DNA of 64,000 nt from Vitis vinifera (Eukaryota; Streptophyta; Magnoliopsida; Vitales; Vitaceae), in contig NC_081820.1 of the NCBI RefSeq assembly GCF_030704535.1, positions 21,331,001 to 21,395,000 of the forward strand, written 5' to 3'. The position numbers and the translations under genes are program-made. Below, one piece after another: positions 11,010 through 22,356 of the stretch. The notes beneath the pieces are model-generated. The model had not been told where the DNA came from. It ran no database searches and worked only from the letters and a program-made list of their open reading frames with translations. Within the stretch, counting starts at the first letter, position 1. Each line of letters starts with the position of its first letter.

Positions 11010-12093
11010 AATGGATTTGAGCTTTGCTTATGCATGTAATTAAGTACGAAATTTTCAACATATGAATTTTCCCATACTGATGTAGTTTGAGTTCTACTTG
11101 AACACCAACGTGTCTAATTTTTTTTTAGAAAATTAAGATTAAAAGGATGAACACTAACCTAAAATTTGAAGAATCCACCTTTCATGACTCCTATTAGACT
11201 AAAACATATACAAGACTATTTCTATATTGATAAAACTTTCTATTATTATAAATTTTTTTATCATATTATCATATTTGAAAATGAGTTATTCTTTCATAAA
11301 ACTATCCTATTATTCTATTAGCCTAAAGTTTTTTCATAACATAAATTAAGTTATAAACTGAGTTGTTCTTTCATAACCAATCTAACAAGTCATTTGGAAA
11401 TAGTTTTATTTTTTATTTTATTTAAAAAAGAAATAATGTTTTTAAACATTTTAAATAAATTAATATGTTTATTTGTGTATTCTTATCCTTTTCATATCCT
11501 CAAAATAATTTTTGAAATAAAAAGTTGATTAACATAATTGTTTTCCAAGAATTAAAAAAAAAATCTTTATAATAAGAATAAAAACATGATTTCATGTCAA
11601 CTTAACTTTGAAAAATCGTCTATTAACATAATTGTTTTCCAAGAATTCGGAATTCAAGTTGAGTCTAGCTTCCTTATTAATTAATCCTACAAAATATTTA
11701 AACAATAAAAAATGCTTTGGTCAACAAAAAAAATAAAAATATGGGTCAAATGAAACTTTAATTATTCATCATATTGAGACCAACCAGTATGAGAGATTTA
11801 TCCCTTTTCTTGGCGACTTCGGACGAAGCAAACATGTACCGAATTTAGAAAAAAATAATGCCGCAATTATAGAATGTTGTGTTATTGTTGACTTCTCCTT
11901 CTCATTAGTTTAAAATATAATCTAAAAATGACGATCTGCTTGCTTGCAGTTGCAGGCCGAGGCTGAATTCATATAATCACCCCCTCCATTGGAACCAAAA
12001 AGCAAATTCAAAAGCCATGGTCTCATAAACTTCCACACACTTCTTTAGGAAGCCAGCTTCCTGCAGTAGTCCGCATAAAATTATACCTCTCTT
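11010..12093. other. Intergenic DNA, nothing recognised
   Basis: AT-rich. A block reading TTAACATAATTGTTTTCCAA occurs twice, at about 11530 and 11624, as a short local duplication. No gene is seen. Confidence 0.55.
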
Positions 12094-12098
12094 TTCTT

Positions 12099-12696
12099 TA
12101 TTGGGCTATGTTTTGTCCAGCCCATGAGCCCATATATTAGACTATTTTATATTTCGGTATTCCTTAAACCCAAATTTAGATATATAAATACCATTAGATC
12201 TTTGATATTACGAGTGAGAATGGAGATTTGATTGAGAAAAGAAAAGAAAATTAGGGTTGTTTTTTCGACACTGTTATGGGGCTCAAGGTGAAGTTACAGG
12301 TTCTTTCATTAACCTTTTGGAAAGTTCCTATGGTATGTTTTCTTCCTAATTTTTTTTTTCATGTTTCCTAGGGTGATGGATTCCCACCTCAAGCATTGAG
12401 ATATTTATATAAGCTTTCAAGGTGAAGAAACCTAAGAACTTAATTATTGTATCCCTATTTATTGAAGTGGAAGATATTTTCTCCGTGGTTTTTTACCTCA
12501 ATTTGGAGGGGTTTTCCATGTTGTATTTGATGTCCTCTTTTTGGTTGAATATTCTTGATTATCATTTTTTATTCTTGTTAGGTTGTTATTATTGTTGAGG
12601 GGTGGTTATTATTGTTGAGTGGTGGTTATTATTGTGGAAGAATCTTTTAACCTTGATAGGTGAATACTCTAGATCTCTTCTTTTATCTTCCCAACA
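12099..12696 (+). repeat. 5' LTR of the Copia element
   Basis: 598 bp. It ends AACA before the primer site. Its first bases read TATTGGGC where the partner reads TGTTAAGC, so the expected TG start has mutated. It holds a tandem GTTATTATTGTTGAG-type run near 12585-12635, shared with the 3' LTR. Confidence 0.9.
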
Positions 12697-12749
12697 AGTG
12701 GTATCAGAGCCTAGTTGTGGGAACGTTTATTTTTGAAAATTATGGAGAT

Positions 12750-13560
12750 AGAAGGGAACTGAACCTACATGATAAAACTTAACAATTCAAATAGGGCTAT
12801 GTGGAAGTCCATGATGGAATATTTTCTCACCATCAAAGATTTGTTAGATACTGTTAAGGGTGAAACATCAAGACACAAAGATATTTCTGATTTGGAATGG
12901 AAAAAAATGAATAAAAAGGCAATTACCTATATTAGGTAATGGATTGACACATCCTCACGCAACCATGTGGAAAAGGAAACAAATGCCTATAATCTCTGGA
13001 AGAAATTGAAATTAGTGAACATGAAGTTAAAGGAAGTAACATTAATGACAAGTCACTTGAATTCTTTTCAGAGTATTGTTAATTAATTGGTTGCTATGAA
13101 AATGGTTATGGATGATGAGATGCAAGCATCTTTGTTGTTGTATTCATTTCTAGATAGTTGGGAAACTTTTGTTGTGACTATTAGCAACTCTGTTCCGAAT
13201 GGTGCATTGTCTATAGAGCTTGTGAAAGGAAATTTGTTCAATAAAGAGACAAGAAGGAAGGCTTATGACATAGAAAAGGCACAGGCCCTCGTCACAGGAA
13301 GTAGAGGAAGAAACAAGAATAAATGACAGAAAGGTCATGACAAGTTTGAGGGAAGGTCCCAATCCAGAGATAAAATCAAATGTTTTCATTGTGGAAAAGA
13401 GGGGCATATGAAAAGGAATTGTCAAATTTGGAAAAGGAAACAAAATGAACAGAATCAGGAAAAAGATGACAAGAATACCACAACCCCTATATCAAACAAT
13501 GATGAAGTTTTAGTGCTCTCAAATGAGTGTTTGCATGTAGATGAGAAAGGAGTTGAGTAG
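12750..13560 (+). pseudogene. Copia gag remnant with zinc knuckle
   Basis: Frames interrupted by stops read through gag-like sequence. An intact open part lies at 13087-13326 (LLLYSFLDSWETFVVTIS-like, the LPxSWE region of Copia gag). After a stop, the nucleic-acid-binding knuckle CFHCGKEGHMKRNC is at about 13381-13424 with all four ligands. Not functional because of in-frame stops. Confidence 0.75.
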
Positions 13561-13599
13561 ATTGTAGACACTATAGCCTTCTACCATACTACTCCTCAC

Positions 13600-14790
13600 T
13601 TGGAGTTGTTTTTTGATTGTAGAGTTGAAGAGTTTGGCACAATCAAGATGGGAAACTCTAGTCACTCCAAGATTGTAGGAATGGGTGATGTTTGCTTTGA
13701 AACCAATATGGGGCATAAGTTGACATTGAAAGATGTAAGTCATGTTCCAGATTTACGCTTTAATCTAATGTCAAGTTTTGTCTTGGAAAATCAAGGTTAT
13801 GAAAATCACTTTGGCAAAGGCAAATGGAAGCTCACTAAGGGCCCTTGGTTGTTGCAAAAAGAGAAACATGTTGCACTTTGTACAAAACCTAAGGAAAAGT
13901 TTGTAATGATGAGTTATATGCTCTAGAGGCTACTTCCTTGAAGTTGTGGCATAAAAGGTTCATATGAGTGAGAAAGGATTGCAAGTTTTGGCAAGGAAGT
14001 TCTTAATTCCTTTGGCCAAAAAATGAATCCTTGTCTTCTTGTGATCATTGTTTGGTTAGAAAACAACATAGTGTTTCCTTTAGTAGCATATCTAAAAAGA
14101 ATTTAAAGAAGTTGGAGTTGGTATACTCTGATGTTAGTGGCCCCATGGAAATGGAAACTCTTAGAGGAAACAAACACTGTCATTTTTATTGATGATGCTA
14201 CCAGGAAGGTATGAATTTATTTGCTCATATCAAATGATTAAGTCTTTCAGTATTTTCTATAGTTTCAAGCCATGGTTGAAAAAGCGACTAGAAGGAAATT
14301 GAAGTGTATCAGGATTGATAATAGAAGTGAGTACACCTCAAGGGAGTTTGAAACTTACTGCACTAAGAATGGTATAAGTCATGAAAAAACAATTCCTCGC
14401 ACTCCATAGCATAATGGTGTGGCTGAAAGAATGAATCGCACCATCATTGAGAGGGTTAAGTGTATGCTAAAGATTATAAAGTTGTCTAAGGCATTTTGGG
14501 GTGAAGCTGCTCAAACTGCCTACTATTTGATAAATAGATCTCCATCAAGTCCATTGAACTTTGAGGTTCTAGAGAAGGCATGGACAAGAAAAGAGGTTTT
14601 CTATTCCCACTTAAGGGTCTCTCTGAATGTAAAACTTTTGTGCATGTTCCCAAAGAACAGATATCCAAACTTGATGATAAGGCAGTTCCACATGTCTTTG
14701 TTAGGTATGGTGATGAAGAGTTTAGATTCAAATTGTAGGATCCAACCAAGAAGAAATTGGTGAGAAGTAGAGATGTGGTCTTTTAAGAGA
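13600..14790 (+). pseudogene. Copia pre-integrase and integrase remnant
   Basis: Open part 13600-13926 holds the pre-integrase stretch (LTLKDVSHVPDLRFNLMS). Integrase pieces follow: a SDVSGPM block near 14130, a FIDDATRK block near 14180, IDNRSEYTSREFE near 14315 and HNGVAERMNRTI at about 14410 (catalytic Glu region). Then comes an open stretch to 14763. Frame changes and stops separate the pieces. Confidence 0.75.
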
Positions 14791-14999
14791 ATTGAACGTT
14801 GGGAGATTTTGACAAAGCTAATCAATCTAAAGGTACAAGTGACGACTTCATTCAGTTGGTACCTATTCCTCTATTATTAAAGCAACCCAAAAATGAACAA
14901 AAAAAAAAAGGAAATTGATGAGCTACCAAGAGACGATAGTACTAGTGACATACATGCATAGGAGCTAGTTGAGCATGATGAGTAGGAGGAACAGTCACT

Positions 15000-15370
15000 T
15001 CATCAGGAGGATTTGGTAACCTAGGCTAGAAGGTCTACTAAAGAGCATCATCCCTCTACTAGATGTCCCTCTTCTGAGTACATGTTAGTAATTGATGAGG
15101 GGAAGCCACAGAGTTTTCAAGAAGCTATGCAAGATGAGATGGATTCCTTGCAGAAAAATGAAAACTATGAGTTGGTACAACTTCCTAAAGGAAGAAAATC
15201 ATTGAAAAACAAATGGGTGTTCAAGTAGTTGAGGGATATGGTTGAAGAAAATGTAGCTAAGTTGAAGAAGGTTCACATAAACAAAAATGCCTCAAACATG
15301 TTGACAAAGTTTGTTCCCAAGCAAAATCTTCAATTGTACATTGGGATAGTAGGTTTGAGCTCCATGTGAT
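15000..15370 (+). pseudogene. Copia RT start joined to RNase H tail
   Basis: EAMQDEMDSLQKNENYELV and LPKGRKSLKNKWVFK (15118-15227) are the N-terminal RT block of Copia. After a stop, a piece like the end of RNase H (HINKNASNMLTKFVPK) follows at once, so the catalytic RT and RNase H core is deleted. Confidence 0.7.
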
Positions 15371-15416
15371 GGAGTTATAGATTGACATTCCTCCTCCATG
15401 TGGTGGAGAGGGAGAT

Positions 15417-16010
15417 TGTTAAGCTATGTTTGTCCAACCCATGAGCCCATATAATAGGCTATTTTATATTTGGGTATTCCCTGAGACCAAATATAGGTAT
15501 ATAAATAGCATTAGGTCTTTGGTATTATGAGTGAGAAGGGAGATTTGATTGAGAAAAAAAAAAATAGGATTGTTTTCTGGGCACTATTCTAGGGCTCAAG
15601 GTGAAGTCACAAGTTCTTTCATCAACCTTTTAGGCAAGTCTCTGTGGTATGTTTTCTCCTTGATTTCTTTTTGTTTATATTTCCTGGGGTGATGGATTCC
15701 CGCCTCAAGTATTGAGATATTTTTATAAGTTTTCAAGGTGAAAAAACCTAAGGACTTAATATTGTATCCTCATTTATTGAAGTGGAAGAAATTTTTTCCA
15801 TGGTTTTTTACCTCAATTTGGAGGGTTTTTCATATTATATTTGGTGTCCTCTTTTTGGTTGAATGTTCTTGCTTATCATTCTTGATTCTTGTTAGGTTGT
15901 TATTATCGTTGAGGGGTGGTTATTATTATTGAGTGGTGGTTATTATTGTGGAGAAATCTTTTAACCTTGGCAAGAGAATATTCTAGATCTCTCCTTTTAT
16001 CTTCCCAACA
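15417..16010 (+). repeat. 3' LTR of the Copia element
   Basis: 594 bp. It starts TGTTAAGC after the purine tract and ends CAACA before the target duplication. Many substitutions from the 5' LTR mean an old insertion. Confidence 0.9.
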
Positions 16011-16057
16011 TTCTTTTATCACTTTTAATCTTGAAATATCTTAGTATGTAGTCATCA

Positions 16058-16328
16058 ACGGATTTGTGGAGGAGATTAGAATGGATCAATGTGCCACAAT
16101 GGATAACACTAATTACTATTTTGGGGTCCTTAAGAGCAAGCATATGACTAAATTAAAAATGTCTTGAGTATCTCATCTTGTATTTCGTAGAATCTTGATG
16201 ATGAAATGCCTCAAACTATCTACTAGAATAGTGATGTTGTATTGTATCATCAATGTTCTCATGGAGCTGAAATTGTCCTTTCACATGGCTAAAGATCTTT
16301 TAAAGAATAATGTAAGAGCAGGAATGTA
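16058..16328 (+). pseudogene. STS relic A, internally deleted
   Basis: Starts ACGGATTTGTGGAGGAGATT, matching the STS start with ATG changed to ACG. Pieces of exon 1 follow (NYYFGVLKSKHMTKLK). Then it jumps without an intron to the exon 2 stretch SHLVFR and on to MLY and AKDLLKNNVRAG, matching [12 protein letters not shown]. The deletion removes the end of exon 1, the intron and about 60 codons of exon 2. A stop follows the joint. The catalytic Cys164 region is changed. It lies directly after a Copia insertion, so its promoter is cut off. Confidence 0.8.
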
Positions 16329-16329
16329 C

Positions 16330-17595
16330 ACATGAGGCTTTCTTGAAGAAAAACTAGTGGTCATATTGAAAATTTATTGATTTAGATAATATTTAGGTTA
16401 TGATCTCTAGTTGGTTATCTGATTCTTTTGATCATAAGAAATTAACTTGACTTGGGTCTTAACTCAGTTTGGACCTTAATGTGTCTTAGCCTAGGCTTAG
16501 ACTTTATCAAGTCTTAGGTATGAGTTTTGATTTTGGTGTGTCTTCAACTTGGGTTTGGACCTTGGTGTGTCTTAGGCAATGCTTAGACCTTGGTTTCATT
16601 GACATTCATAAAAGGCATAAATGTTTTATCTTGGATTAAGTATGCCTCGAATTTGATCGTTGAAGCTCCAAACTTGATCTTTGAATCTACAAACCAACAA
16701 TTAAGAGTTTCGAACTTGGTTTTAAAATCTTTGAATTAAGGCTTTGATAAACTTGTTAAGTCTTGAAGGGAAGCTTTCTCTAATTCTTCTCAAGTGTGGA
16801 AGTCTTCCTATTTTTCCAATGTGATTTTGAAAACTAAGGACATATTTATTAGGATTATGAGAGACATATTTGCATAGTTTTCCTTATTCCTTGTAAATAT
16901 TATTCCTTAATTAAAATTAATATTTAGGATGATTTCGAGGTATACTTAGACAGTTTTGACCCTTAAAAAAAAATATTATGTTTAATTAAAAACTAATATT
17001 TAGGAAACTTGGTATATTTCATGATGTCCTATTTTCGTAGAGTTCTTTGGGAAGACTAGCCAACAAGTCTCATCATCCCCTTCACCTCCTTTGCAGATCC
17101 ATGAGGACACTCTTTGTCACTCTAGAGTTCTTTTGATTTAATGACCTTCCAACTTCTTGTTTCCATAAGGAGTGCAGGGAGGTATATTACTCATGATTCC
17201 GTGAGCATTGAGTTGAGGTTAAGTATGAGCTCTCCTTACCTTCCTTCTGAGACACTAAGGTCCCACATATTTTTGAGAGCATAAATGGGATTCTCAAAAT
17301 CTCTTGATGGGGGGCTGGCTATTGCAATTATGTTTGGATGTTCTATGCTAATAACCATTTTAGCTCATTAGACATTTCTTTTAGAGTTAACATATATGGG
17401 ATAACTATCTTGGTTTCTGCTCATTTTATTCCACGAGCATTAAGTCTTCAACCTTTCTTAGAGACGTTTCCACACTTCACTCCAAATGGATGTTTGATCC
17501 TATGGTTAGTCATGGGATCTTTCTTATGTTTCCATGTTTATCATTGCTAGTAAGCATGGATCTTCACCATGTTTTTCAGTTACAACTTTTACCCT
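16330..17595. repeat. Segmental duplication, copy A
   Basis: About 1.27 kb that recurs at 28828-30075 with many point changes and small indels. Repeated phrases include GGTCATATTGAAAATTTATT and ATGATTTCGAGG/ATGATTTTGGAT. Some open frames (17338-17764) are not kept in the other copy, so they are not genes. No function is seen. Confidence 0.8.
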
Positions 17596-17599
17596 TTTC

Positions 17600-18600
17600 C
17601 AGTATGACCCACTTACAATGCGCCACTACAAATCAATCATTATGTTATTTTTAGTCATCACATTGATGTGGCTCATTTTATTATGGACATATGGTATCAT
17701 ATCGAGGGTCATCTTGCTCATGGAGTTTACCACTGGTAATCACCATCAGAAATATTTTGGTTGACGTCAGGTTTGATTTTTACCATAATCTCTGGGTGTT
17801 AGATTAGAGACCTTCCACAGATGAAAGACTCGAGTCTAAGGACATGAACCATTAGGAAACTATCATTTTTCGATAGCAGTTGAAATTGGGTTGGTTGGGG
17901 CAGCCATTGGTTGGTGAGGACTATGGACTGTTGACCCCCTCTAACTTGACTTTGAAAGAGCTTCCTTAATTAAATAATTAATTTAATATTTAAAACTATT
18001 TAATTTCTTTGAACTCTTTCTATGATCTCTGGAAATAATATTTTATTTAATTTTTTATATGTTGTAGCTGATCATTTCAAATCAGTTTCCAAGAATATAT
18101 ATATCTCTTTTGATAATATATTTTGGTGTTTTAGAAAAATGTTATGGTGATATATTTTGCTGCTTTAGAAAAATGTGGTATGAAATGGTCCAAGCAACAA
18201 GGATAAACTTTTTAACCGAGTCGTCGCTCTTTAGCGGGAGTTGGTTTGTCATACAAATAATGTATACTCAAGCCTTCAAATATCAGCAAACGAGAAAGCA
18301 ATTCAATACCAACTAGAGCTATCAAATCCAATATTTCTTTTATTTACTTTTCAATAATATCCATGTGAACACAACACTACAATGTTTGAGGAATTTTCAA
18401 GATAATGAACGAGTGAGATATTGAAACTCATCTTTTAAATTTGGGCTCACGAAGATAGGCTAATAATGACTCGATTAGAATCAAAATTTGGCAAAAGCAA
18501 TGAAATTCTATAAGAGTATTTATTATCAATATCAGAGATAAATACCTTTATTGACTTCTATTTGATACAATACAACATTAAAGGTACCATTCTCATTCAC
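17600..18600. other. STS unit 3' flank
   Basis: No gene. The block at about 17850-17945 (GGTTGGTTGGGGCAGCCATTGG) marks the outer edge of the repeated STS unit and recurs at about 22620-22700, 53070-53165 and 60370-60455. From 18061 on it parallels 53640-54170. TTTATT at 18339-18344 is the shared minus-strand poly(A) signal. Confidence 0.65.
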
Positions 18601-20163
18601 TTAATTTGTAACAGTAGGAATGCTATGCAACACAACAGTTTCAATAGTTAAGCCCGACCCAAAACCAAATAATACTTCCCAATCTAATCCTTCACCAGTG
18701 GTGCCCTTTTCCCCCTTTAGGGATTTCTTTCTCATCTCATCCAAAATAAACAACATACATGCACTAGACATATTACCGTACTCACTTAACACGTGCCTTG
18801 TTGCTTTAAGTTTCTTTTTCTCTAAATTGAGTTTTGCTTCAACTGCATCAAGAATTGTAAGGCCACCAAGATGGGCAATCCAAAATAACGAGTTCCAATC
18901 GCTAATACCAAGTGGGTCAAAAGTCTGAGTTAAGCATTTTTCTATGTTCTCATAAATCAAAGTAGGCACATTAGGCCACAAATGAAAGGTGAGTCCAATC
19001 TCATGTAAGTTACCCGCAATAGCACCTTGTGAATTAGGATTTAAATGTTTGAGCTGCTGAGATGAGTTGGAAGAGTGGTCATTCAATTGAGATGTCTGGA
19101 TCTGATCTAATAATCACAGTTGCAGACCCATTACTGAAAAGGGCTTAGGCAACTAAAGAGTCCGAAGCGGTTTCAAAAGGCCCATGGAATGTAATAACAA
19201 TGATCTCAGAGCCCACCACAAGAACTCGTGCCTCTGTGTTATTCTCTACAAGATCTTTAGCAGTTCAAAGAACAGTCCCACCTGCATAGTAGCCTTGATG
19301 TTACAACATAACTCTTCTAACTGAAGTATCAAGACCCAAGAGATTAGCAAGTTTGTAATCAGCACCAGGCATTTCTACACCTGAGGTTGTACAAAATACA
19401 AGGTGGGTGATCTTGGACTTTGGCTGACCCCAATCTTTAAGTGCCTTCAATGCTACTTCCTTACCAAGCTTGGGTACCTCAACAATGATGATCTCCTGCC
19501 GTATATTAAGAGATGGGGCCATGTAGACACCAATATTGGGTGCTCTTCAAGCATTTTTTCAGTCAAATGAATGTAGTGCTTCTTGATTATTGATTTTTCA
19601 CCTGTAAATAAAATAACATGAACACATTAGCTTTACCAATCAATAAGTCATATAGTATATTGCTCAAGATGATCAACATGCATTTAACATTGAAACAAGC
19701 ATAAAAGGTTATTCTTAATTATATCAAAAATTATTAATGTGTTTCTCAACATTGCCACATGATTCAAAGAACAGCTCTTCAAGCCATTATAGTCAGATGC
19801 ACGGAATATTGGTGACTGGAGTAAAATGATTTTCAAGTTTCCCGAAGTATTTTATCTAAAAGTTAAACTATTAAAACTTGAAACATTCATTTCACTTGGA
19901 GGTGAGCCTCACATAATAGCACACTCGTATATGTATAGAAGAGTTATGCATGTAAGAATTCATGCCTGAATATATATATACTTACATATGCGATTGAACT
20001 TCTTCTTCAACTCAGTCAATTGCTCGCTCTTAGTGACCCTGAAATAGTAATCAGCATAATCAGACTGGTAGACACAGTTTTCAGGAGTAGCTGTGCCAAT
20101 GGCTAGGATGGTGGACGGACCCTTGGCACATTGAGCGTTTCTGATTTTCTCAACTGAAGCCAT
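18601..20163 (-). pseudogene. Stilbene synthase pseudogene, full length
   Basis: Exon 1 (19986-20163) is intact, with a good GT donor and TATAAATA at 20240-20247. Exon 2 spans 18601-19601 and is broken several times. There is a one-base deletion near 19540 in the EEHPNIG stretch. A TAA replaces the Tyr codon in VMLYHQG. The catalytic Cys164 codon is changed to Tyr (QGYYAGG). A stop sits in the VGQALF stretch, and a further frame change occurs near 19040. His303 and Asn336 codons survive in the open 3' part (18601-19086). It is the sister of the intact gene at 54171-55661, sharing leader, intron and 3' flank. It could be transcribed, but it cannot make enzyme. Confidence 0.93.
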
Positions 20164-20239
20164 TGATGCAGATTAAGTTGAGGAAGGAAAGAGAAGAGTG
20201 CTTGGAGCTGGGTTGAGAAAGTTGGGTGTGAGTGTTAGG

Positions 20240-20247
20240 TATTTATA
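20240..20247 (-). promoter_or_regulatory. TATA box of the STS pseudogene
   Basis: TATAAATA on the minus strand, about 80 bases before the ATG of the pseudogene, so the core promoter looks intact. Confidence 0.65.
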
Positions 20248-20249
20248 AG

Positions 20250-21635
20250 CTGTGTCACACCAAACCTAATCCATTGGCAGTCAATGATCAATTGGCTTCA
20301 AAGCTTGCGTGCGTGAGTTTATTTTTGGATTTTCAGACATGTATGCATGTGTTAATGTATTTGTGTTGTTTTCTGTTCTTCAGCTACCCATATATAATGA
20401 ATGCATCCATAGGAATTGAGAGAGGATTCAATCAGGGTTCCGGCTTCTCATTGTAACATTTTTTATATATAGAGATAAAGAGTTTTCCAGCCTCTCAAAT
20501 GGAAATTAATACATTGTTCATTTGACTTTTCCACGTGTGGGTAGCTGCTACCAGCTTTCTTATGGTTGATGATATCAAACTCATTCAAAGTTGGATTTCA
20601 AAATTTGAAGTAATAATCTCCACAACCCAATACCTAATACACTATCTTTCTTCTCCAGGATAACATCACATGTCATTTAACCTACTCACGAGTGTGTTTC
20701 TGCTGTACAATTAAGAGAGTAAAATGAGGTTAAATCCATTCTATGTAAACTCAAATTGGATTGAGCTTTAGCAGAAGTTTTAGTGTAAATATATTAATAG
20801 AAGAAAATAAAATGAAGTGATCCACATACAAAGTTATATAATGTTTTATAATGGTGGTTGGATTAACATGCACCATGGATGAGAAATAATATTTCATTAT
20901 ATGATATAAAATATTATAAAGGATAAAAATATATACAATTATTGAATAATAAAATATTTTATGTTTTTTTTCCTTGTATCTTCACCTTGAACCATGAACC
21001 GTTTTGTTCCACCGAGTGTCTTCCAGTCTTCCTTGCATTTATACCTTGAACTACAAGAAGTTTTGCTCTACTAGGTATCTTTTACTCTTTCTCATATTTT
21101 TATCCATCACACAGTCTTCATAAGCTCATTTTTTATTTTTATTTTTGTAACATTTCCCCCTCATAATCTAGAATATTTATTAAGATATAGGAACTAGCAT
21201 TCTTTATTCTATGAAGCATTTAAATGCCATCATGCATGAATTTAGAAAATATTTTTTATAAAAAGAAATATATTCCAATTAGGAATTTGAGATACTTCCC
21301 AACCTTAACAAGCTTTCAAATACCAACAAATGAGAAACCAACTCAATACCCGCTAAAGCTATCAAATAATCCATTCTTTCTTTTATTTACTTTTAAATAA
21401 GATTCATATGAACACAACATTAATATAATGTTTGAGGAATCCTTAAGATAATGAAACATTGAGAACTTCAAACTCATCCTTTTAGTTTGAGCTCATCACA
21501 AAGAAAGTTTAACAATGACTTGAGGTAATAAAATACTATAAGAGTATTATCAATTTTGGAGATAAATACCATTATTAACTCCTATTTGATACAATACAAC
21601 ATTAAAGGGAGGATGACCATTCTCCTTTACTTCAC
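20250..21635. other. STS intergenic DNA and 3' flank of the truncated copy
   Basis: No gene. The promoter side (20280-20690) parallels 7830-8240 and 26270-26660. The part 20690-21635 parallels 23540-24550, the flank of the intact gene at 24553, so the two units are tandem duplicates. Confidence 0.65.
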
Positions 21636-22090
21636 TTAATTTGTTACCATTGGAATGCTATGTAGTACAACAGTTTCGATGGTCAAGCCTGGCCCAAAAC
21701 CGAATAGTACCTCCCAATCCAATCCTTCACTTGTGGTGTCTTTTTCCCCTTTTAGGGATTTCTTTCTCATCTCATCCAAAATAAACAACACACTTGCACT
21801 AGACATGTTACCATACTCACTTAACACGTGCCTTGTTGCTTCAAGTTTCTTTTTCTCTAAATTAAGTTTTGCTTCAACTGCATCAAGAATTGTAGGGCCA
21901 CCAGGGTGAGTAATCCAAAATAACAAGTTCCAATCGCTAATACCAAGTGGGTCAAAAGCCTGACTCAAACATTTCTCTATGTTCTCGGAAATCAAAATAG
22001 GCACATTAGGCCACAAGTGAAAGGTGAGTCCCACCTCACGTAAGTTACCTGCAATAGCACCTGCTGAATTAGGAATAAACGCTTGGGCTT
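21636..22090 (-). pseudogene. Stilbene synthase 3' fragment
   Basis: Covers the last third of exon 2, from about residue 243 ([14 protein letters not shown]) to the normal stop (SIPMVTN). The frame is open, His303 (WITHPGGP) and Asn336 (GNMSSA) are kept, but Cys164, exon 1 and the promoter are missing. The match stops sharply near 22090, where unrelated sequence begins, so the gene was cut by an insertion or deletion. Its 3' flank matches that of the gene at 24553. Confidence 0.93.
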
Positions 22091-22311
22091 ATACTTGTTA
22101 ATCGCTTATTGGGATTTCTTTTTATAGTTAGTAGGTCTTGTTGTTTACACTACCTCCATGGCACGTTTCCAATTGGGATCTAAAAGAGCCTTTTTTATAG
22201 TCAGTACGTTCCAAGACACCTTATAGTGCTGGATGCTTTTTCCCTATTCGGTTTACCCTTTAGAAGAAGGTAGTGAGGTTTGGGTGAGTGAGGGTAGCAA
22301 GAACTGATTGA

Positions 22312-22356
<45 letters not shown>

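Larger units (their letters stand above)
12099..16010 (+). mobile_element. Degraded Copia LTR retrotransposon, complete ends
   Basis: Two LTRs (12099-12696 and 15417-16010) enclose a shortened internal region. The whole element is flanked by the 5-bp duplication TTCTT (12094-12098 and 16011-16015). A primer site TGGTATCAGAGCC, complementary to initiator Met-tRNA, is at 12699-12711. The purine tract GGTGGAGAGGGAGA is at 15402-15415. Remains in order are gag with zinc knuckle, pre-integrase, integrase, and only the start of reverse transcriptase, giving the Copia order. The 3.9-kb length and the jump from early RT to the RNase H tail show a large internal deletion. It inserted just upstream of an STS relic. 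Confidence 0.93.

Noticed and set aside
12585-12640. Short direct repeats of GGTGGTTATTATTGTTGAG type as a possible CRISPR-like array
   Set aside because: They are tandem without spacers, lie inside a plant LTR and recur in the partner LTR.
17338-17764. Two short plus-strand frames in segmental duplication copy A
   Set aside because: The paralogous copy near 29820-30060 does not keep the frames.
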